Part shown: positions 60,704 through 64,000 of the stretch, one piece after another | Numbering within the stretch: the stretch's first letter is position 1 | Layout of the letters: every line of letters begins with the position of its first letter | Source of the DNA: Lachnospiraceae bacterium UBA7050 | GTDB lineage: Bacteria > Bacillota > Clostridia > Lachnospirales > Lachnospiraceae | DNA length: 64,000 bases | NCBI GenBank assembly: GCA_002493905.1 | Contig: DLAJ01000027.1 | Coordinates: 1 to 64,000, forward strand | Direction: 5' to 3' | Made by a program: the position numbers and the translations under genes | Notes under the pieces: model-generated | Databases searched by the model: none | The model's input: the letters and a program-made list of their open reading frames with translations, nothing else | What the model was told of the DNA's origin: nothing

Positions 60704-63241
60704 TTATAAAAGTCTTGACAGCACGGCAATCACTTCATTCATATCAATCGGTTTCGCAACATGCGCATCCATCCCGCACGCAAGGCACTTATGAATATCC
60801 TCGGAAAAAGCGTCCGCAGTCATCGCAATGATCGGCAGGGACGCATCCTCCCTATCCATCTTCCGGATTGCGGTCGTCGCTTCATAACCGTTCATGACGG
60901 GCATGCGCAGATCCATCAGCACCGCACTGTAATATCCAATTTCGGATTTCTCAAACATATCGACACAGATCTGTCCGTTCTCGGCACGTTCCAGAATAAA
61001 TCCATAATTGCCGAGCAGGGCGTCAAGAATATCCCAGTTCATGTCATTATCTTCTGCAGCCAGAAGACGCTTATTATTTCCGTTGAAATCAACTCTTGTG
61101 GATGCTTCTTCCTTCTCGTCCTCTTCACCCATAAAGTCTTTCAGCCCGTGATAGAGCGTGGACTTAAACAGCGGCTTCGAAAGAAATCCTTTGATACCCG
61201 CGGCACGCGCATCCTCTTCAATATCTCCCCAGTCATAAGCCGACATCAGAAGAATCGGCATATCCGCTCCAATCCTTCTGCGCATTTCCATTGCCGTCTC
61301 AATACCGTTCATATCCGGCATACGCCAGTCTAACAGAATCACATGATAATCATTGCCTGCCTCATGACGCGCAACTGCCATCTGAACTGCCGTCTCACCG
61401 TCGGATGCCCACTCGGTGTTCACACCGATCTCCTTTAGGTTATCCACCGTACTGCGGCACATCATTTCATCATCATCAACGACCAGAATTTCCCAGCTTG
61501 GAAGCTTCATATCCTTCTCTTCCACAAGCGCCTTTTCAAAATCCAGCGTTATATGGAACTCGCTGCCTTTTCCGGGTTCGCTCGTGACGTCGATCGTACC
61601 CTCCATCATATCTACAATATATTTTGTAATCGCCATGCCAAGACCGCTTCCCTCGGTTCTCTGCACGCGCTTGCTGTCCTCACGGACAAATGCCTCAAAC
61701 ACCTTCTCCTGAAACTCAGGTGTCATGCCGATTCCCGTATCGCGCACTTTAATATGCGTGCGGATATATTTGTCCCCCTTGGGCGAATCTTCCTGAGAAA
61801 GGTGAATCTCCACCAATCCGCCTTCGGGTGTAAACTTCACGGCGTTGGAAAGCAGATTGATCAGCACCTGATTGAGCCTTACGCTGTCACAGAACACCTG
61901 CTCGTTCTGAATATTGGCTATCACCACATTGAAGTTCTGATTTCTCTCTTTGATCAGTGGAAGGACTACTCCGACGATTCCCTGCATCGTATCCCTAAGT
62001 GAAATCTCTTCCACCGTAAGCGTCAGCTTACCGCTTTCAATCTTGGACATATCCAGAACGTCATTGATAAGTCCAAGCAAATGCTTGCTGGAAAGCGTGA
62101 TCTTACGCAGACAGTCCTGCACAACGTCCGGCTTATCACTGTTTGATGTTGCAATCGCCGTCATGCCGACAATCGCATTCATCGGCGTGCGGATATCATG
62201 GCTCATATTTGATAAGAACTCGCTCTTCGCACGGCTTGCCTCCTGTGCTTCCTCCTGGGCGCGTCTCAGCTCTTCCATCCACTTAAAGGATATTCTGAAA
62301 TAGAACAGATAAATGATCAGAAGTACAACCATGATGACTGCACAGGCCCCTACCGCCGTATGGGCATGATGCGATCCCAGATCAGCAAGCGTCTGATCCA
62401 ATACACCCTGCTGCATAATTGTCACCAGAAACCACTCCGTCTTCGCCAGCTTTTCGCAAAAAACATCGCACCGCTCTCCGTTTTCGATCACGCTGACAGA
62501 ATAATCCTGTCTATTCTCAATCGCACTTTTCAGCGCGGCTACTTCCTGCTCTGCCGTTGTCCCTTCATAGCTGATCGTCCGCATCCACTCAAAGTAATCA
62601 TTTTCATCCAGATCCGTGCCCCTAAAGACAAAGCTGCCATTCGTTCTCACAATATGCGAATAGACAAGCGACGCGTCCTCGTTGAGAGACATCGCGTCAT
62701 TGATATCTTCAAGCGGCTGCCCGGAGATCAGTGAGACGCTGTGCTTCCCGCTGCTCATCGGATACGACGCAGGGACGCTTAAAAGCAGTACCATATCCCC
62801 CGAAGCGTTCTGTCCGGAAACTACTTTTTCTTCGCCACGCAGCACGGAATCATGAAACGGTCCCTCATTTATAATCTCAACCGGTTCCCCATAAATGATC
62901 TCAATTTCCCCGTCTTCCGCATACAGCGCCAGAAACGTACAATCGCGGATCTGACCGCCAAGTGTAAGCTCATCCAGCATCTCCTGAGAGTAAACCATAT
63001 CTGCGGCAGGCGGATAACGCTTAACGATCCCATTCGTCATATCCAGTCTCAGATCGATGATCGTACGGAAATGCCCCACTAACTGATGGCTCATCTCCGA
63101 CATGTAAACGCCGCACACATCGTCCATGGCCTCTTTATTTTTCTTTTGCATATCCCCAAGCATCCATATAAAAACAACAATACAGAGGATCGATATTCCA
63201 ACAACACTTCCTGCCAAAAAACTAATCGTTCTCTTTTTCAT
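60704..63241 (-). CDS. hybrid sensor histidine kinase with two receiver domains
   Basis: This 845-residue kinase has a first membrane segment (9-28), a Cache-like extracytoplasmic sensor (about 32-290), a second membrane segment (about 296-315), a HisKA domain (NMSHDIRTPMNAIVGM, His348), an HATPase domain (NLLSNAVKFTP, DTGIGM, GSGLGM) and two receivers with likely phosphoacceptors Asp638 (DWRMPDMNG) and Asp777 (LMDLRMP). It is shorter than the kinase at 4362-7763 because it lacks PAS domains, but their cores are alike down to shared segments such as AYDWxDIEE, so they are paralogs. No partner regulator is adjacent. Start follows AAAGGAGCTTCAT. Confidence 0.93.
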   Translation of the reverse strand: MKKRTISFLAGSVVGISILCIVVFIWMLGDMQKKNKEAMDDVCGVYMSEMSHQLVGHFRTIIDLRLDMTNGIVKRYPPAADMVYSQEMLDELTLGGQIRDCTFLALYAEDGEIEIIYGEPVEIINEGPFHDSVLRGEEKVVSGQNASGDMVLLLSVPASYPMSSGKHSVSLISGQPLEDINDAMSLNEDASLVYSHIVRTNGSFVFRGTDLDENDYFEWMRTISYEGTTAEQEVAALKSAIENRQDYSVSVIENGERCDVFCEKLAKTEWFLVTIMQQGVLDQTLADLGSHHAHTAVGACAVIMVVLLIIYLFYFRISFKWMEELRRAQEEAQEASRAKSEFLSNMSHDIRTPMNAIVGMTAIATSNSDKPDVVQDCLRKITLSSKHLLGLINDVLDMSKIESGKLTLTVEEISLRDTMQGIVGVVLPLIKERNQNFNVVIANIQNEQVFCDSVRLNQVLINLLSNAVKFTPEGGLVEIHLSQEDSPKGDKYIRTHIKVRDTGIGMTPEFQEKVFEAFVREDSKRVQRTEGSGLGMAITKYIVDMMEGTIDVTSEPGKGSEFHITLDFEKALVEEKDMKLPSWEILVVDDDEMMCRSTVDNLKEIGVNTEWASDGETAVQMAVARHEAGNDYHVILLDWRMPDMNGIETAMEMRRRIGADMPILLMSAYDWGDIEEDARAAGIKGFLSKPLFKSTLYHGLKDFMGEEDEKEEASTRVDFNGNNKRLLAAEDNDMNWDILDALLGNYGFILERAENGQICVDMFEKSEIGYYSAVLMDLRMPVMNGYEATTAIRKMDREDASLPIIAMTADAFSEDIHKCLACGMDAHVAKPIDMNEVIAVLSRLL

Positions 63242-63393
63242 ATGAAGCTCCTTTGTTCCTATCTCTATATTTCATATTTCCATATTTCCGTATTTCCGTA
63301 TTTCTGTCATTAAGTCATATAGTTTTATTTTATCATATAACATCCATGATGACAAGAATTGCATGAACGTTGAATCCGTTATAAACTGAATGT

Positions 63394-63430
63394 GCATGGC
63401 TGAACTGTTACAACTGGATTAAAATATAAT
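63394..63430 (+). repeat. lone 19-bp terminal repeat next to SDR promoter
   Basis: GCATGGCTGAACTGTTACA at 63394-63412 is identical to the right terminal repeat of the element at 24842-25042. No partner repeat or target duplication is visible here. TATAAT at 63425-63430 follows, and a -35-like TGAACT (63401-63406, 18-bp spacer) lies inside the repeat, so the repeat may supply part of the promoter of the SDR gene. Confidence 0.6.
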
Positions 63431-63448
63431 CAAAAAAGAGGCCCCTCT

Positions 63449-64000
63449 ATGAATCGAACTGTCCTGATTACAGGAGCATCCCGCGGCATTGGCAAAGCCT
63501 GTGCACAATTATTTGCCGCAGAAGGCGATGACCTGATCTTAACCTGCCTGAAATCCGAAACAGCCCTCACGGACTTCGCTGCTTCCCTGACAGCAGCTTA
63601 CGGTACACGCTGCCGTTTGTTTTTTGGGGATATCAGTGATGTGAATTTTGTTGACGGCATTTTTGAGAAGATAGACCGTCTTGACGTGCTCGTCAATAAT
63701 GCGGGTATTTCCTATGTAGGACTTTTACATCTGATGACGCCCGAGGAATGGCAGCATGTCATAAACGTCAATCTTAATTCCTGTTTTTACACGGCGCGCC
63801 GCGCCATACCTCTTATGCTGCAAAGGCACAGCGGACACATCGTCAACGTCTCATCAGTCTGGGGCAATGTCGGTGCCTCCATGGAAACTGCCTATTCTGC
63901 CAGCAAGGCCGGTATGAACGGCTTTACCAGAGCACTTGCCAAGGAACTTGCGCCGAGCGGTATCTGCGTCAACGCCGTAGCCTGCGGCATCATTGACACT
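63449..64000 (+). CDS. short-chain dehydrogenase/reductase, truncated by window end
   Basis: From ATG 63449 the plus strand is open to the window edge (184 codons). It begins MNRTVLITGASRGIGKACAQ (cofactor loop TGxxxGIG), with VLVNNAGIS (about residue 84), the catalytic Ser in HIVNVSSVWG, Tyr and Lys in YSASKAGMNGF, and the following ELAPSGICVNAVACGIIDT. This is a classical SDR of the FabG type; a 3-oxoacyl-ACP reductase paralog is likely but the substrate is not certain. The ribosome-binding site is modest (AAGAGG). The 3' end lies outside the window. Confidence 0.9.
   Translation, partial: MNRTVLITGASRGIGKACAQLFAAEGDDLILTCLKSETALTDFAASLTAAYGTRCRLFFGDISDVNFVDGIFEKIDRLDVLVNNAGISYVGLLHLMTPEEWQHVINVNLNSCFYTARRAIPLMLQRHSGHIVNVSSVWGNVGASMETAYSASKAGMNGFTRALAKELAPSGICVNAVACGIIDT

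Overview
The window looks like chromosome of a Gram-positive anaerobe of the Clostridia, most like a butyrate-producing Lachnospiraceae. The evidence is a complete thl-crt-hbd-bcd-etfB-etfA butyryl-CoA operon plus ptb-buk, strong AGGAGG-type ribosome-binding sites, consensus sigma-A promoters, two FMN riboswitches over ECF riboflavin S-components, ispD of the MEP pathway, and Clostridia-type small membrane protein families. No phage, conjugative or CRISPR region was seen; most of it is ordinary housekeeping and metabolic chromosome, with some decayed and repeat-rich intergenic stretches. Most genes are on the minus strand.

Layout. 0-8 kb: two tRNA-Ser genes, ispD, a DUF6715-like protein, RNase Z, a zinc-ribbon protein, rimI, a YcxB-like protein and a large hybrid histidine kinase with an unusual leader. 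8-19.4 kb: riboswitch-controlled ribU, gpsA, a Nudix hydrolase, a Tex-like S1 protein, an Rpn-family nuclease with a long structured leader, three small plus-strand genes, a second FMN-riboswitch/ribU unit, and two membrane-protein genes of which one is frameshifted. 19.5-24 kb: secA-prfB-GNAT, prfB with its +1 programmed frameshift. 24-27.4 kb: a micro-ORF operon, a MITE-like element with target duplication, then ptb-buk. 27.4-39 kb: GNAT, DUF4143 ATPase, an amino-sugar/beta-glucoside gene set (GH4, GlcNAc-kinase-like, ROK repressor, nagB) with a palindromic ROK-type operator, a chemoreceptor of different base composition, and small genes. 39-45.7 kb: GH2 and GH13 glycosidases and an HSL-type esterase. 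45.9-52.2 kb: the butyryl-CoA operon. 52-60.5 kb: PepSY lipoprotein, M23 peptidase, a duplicated promoter/leader cassette, Rhs/YD-repeat debris, hpf, a cluster of three perfect DnaA boxes, an NlpC/P60 wall hydrolase and trxB. 60.7-64 kb: a second hybrid kinase and a truncated SDR gene.

How genes fit together. Thl, Crt, Hbd and Bcd/EtfAB take two acetyl-CoA to butyryl-CoA; Ptb and Buk then release butyrate with ATP gain. The glycosidases, GH4, kinase and NagB feed sugars into glycolysis. Two RibU proteins import riboflavin, plausibly serving the flavin-rich Bcd/Etf, TrxB and related enzymes.

The observations most worth a second look are the MITE-like element (24842-25042) and its identical lone terminal repeat at 63394, the three-box DnaA cluster (57467-57537), the duplicated promoter cassette (54881-55018 and 55346-55484), the micro-ORF operon (23922-24800), and the paired riboswitch/RibU units. 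All functional calls rest on reading the sequence and on family knowledge; no database search was run.
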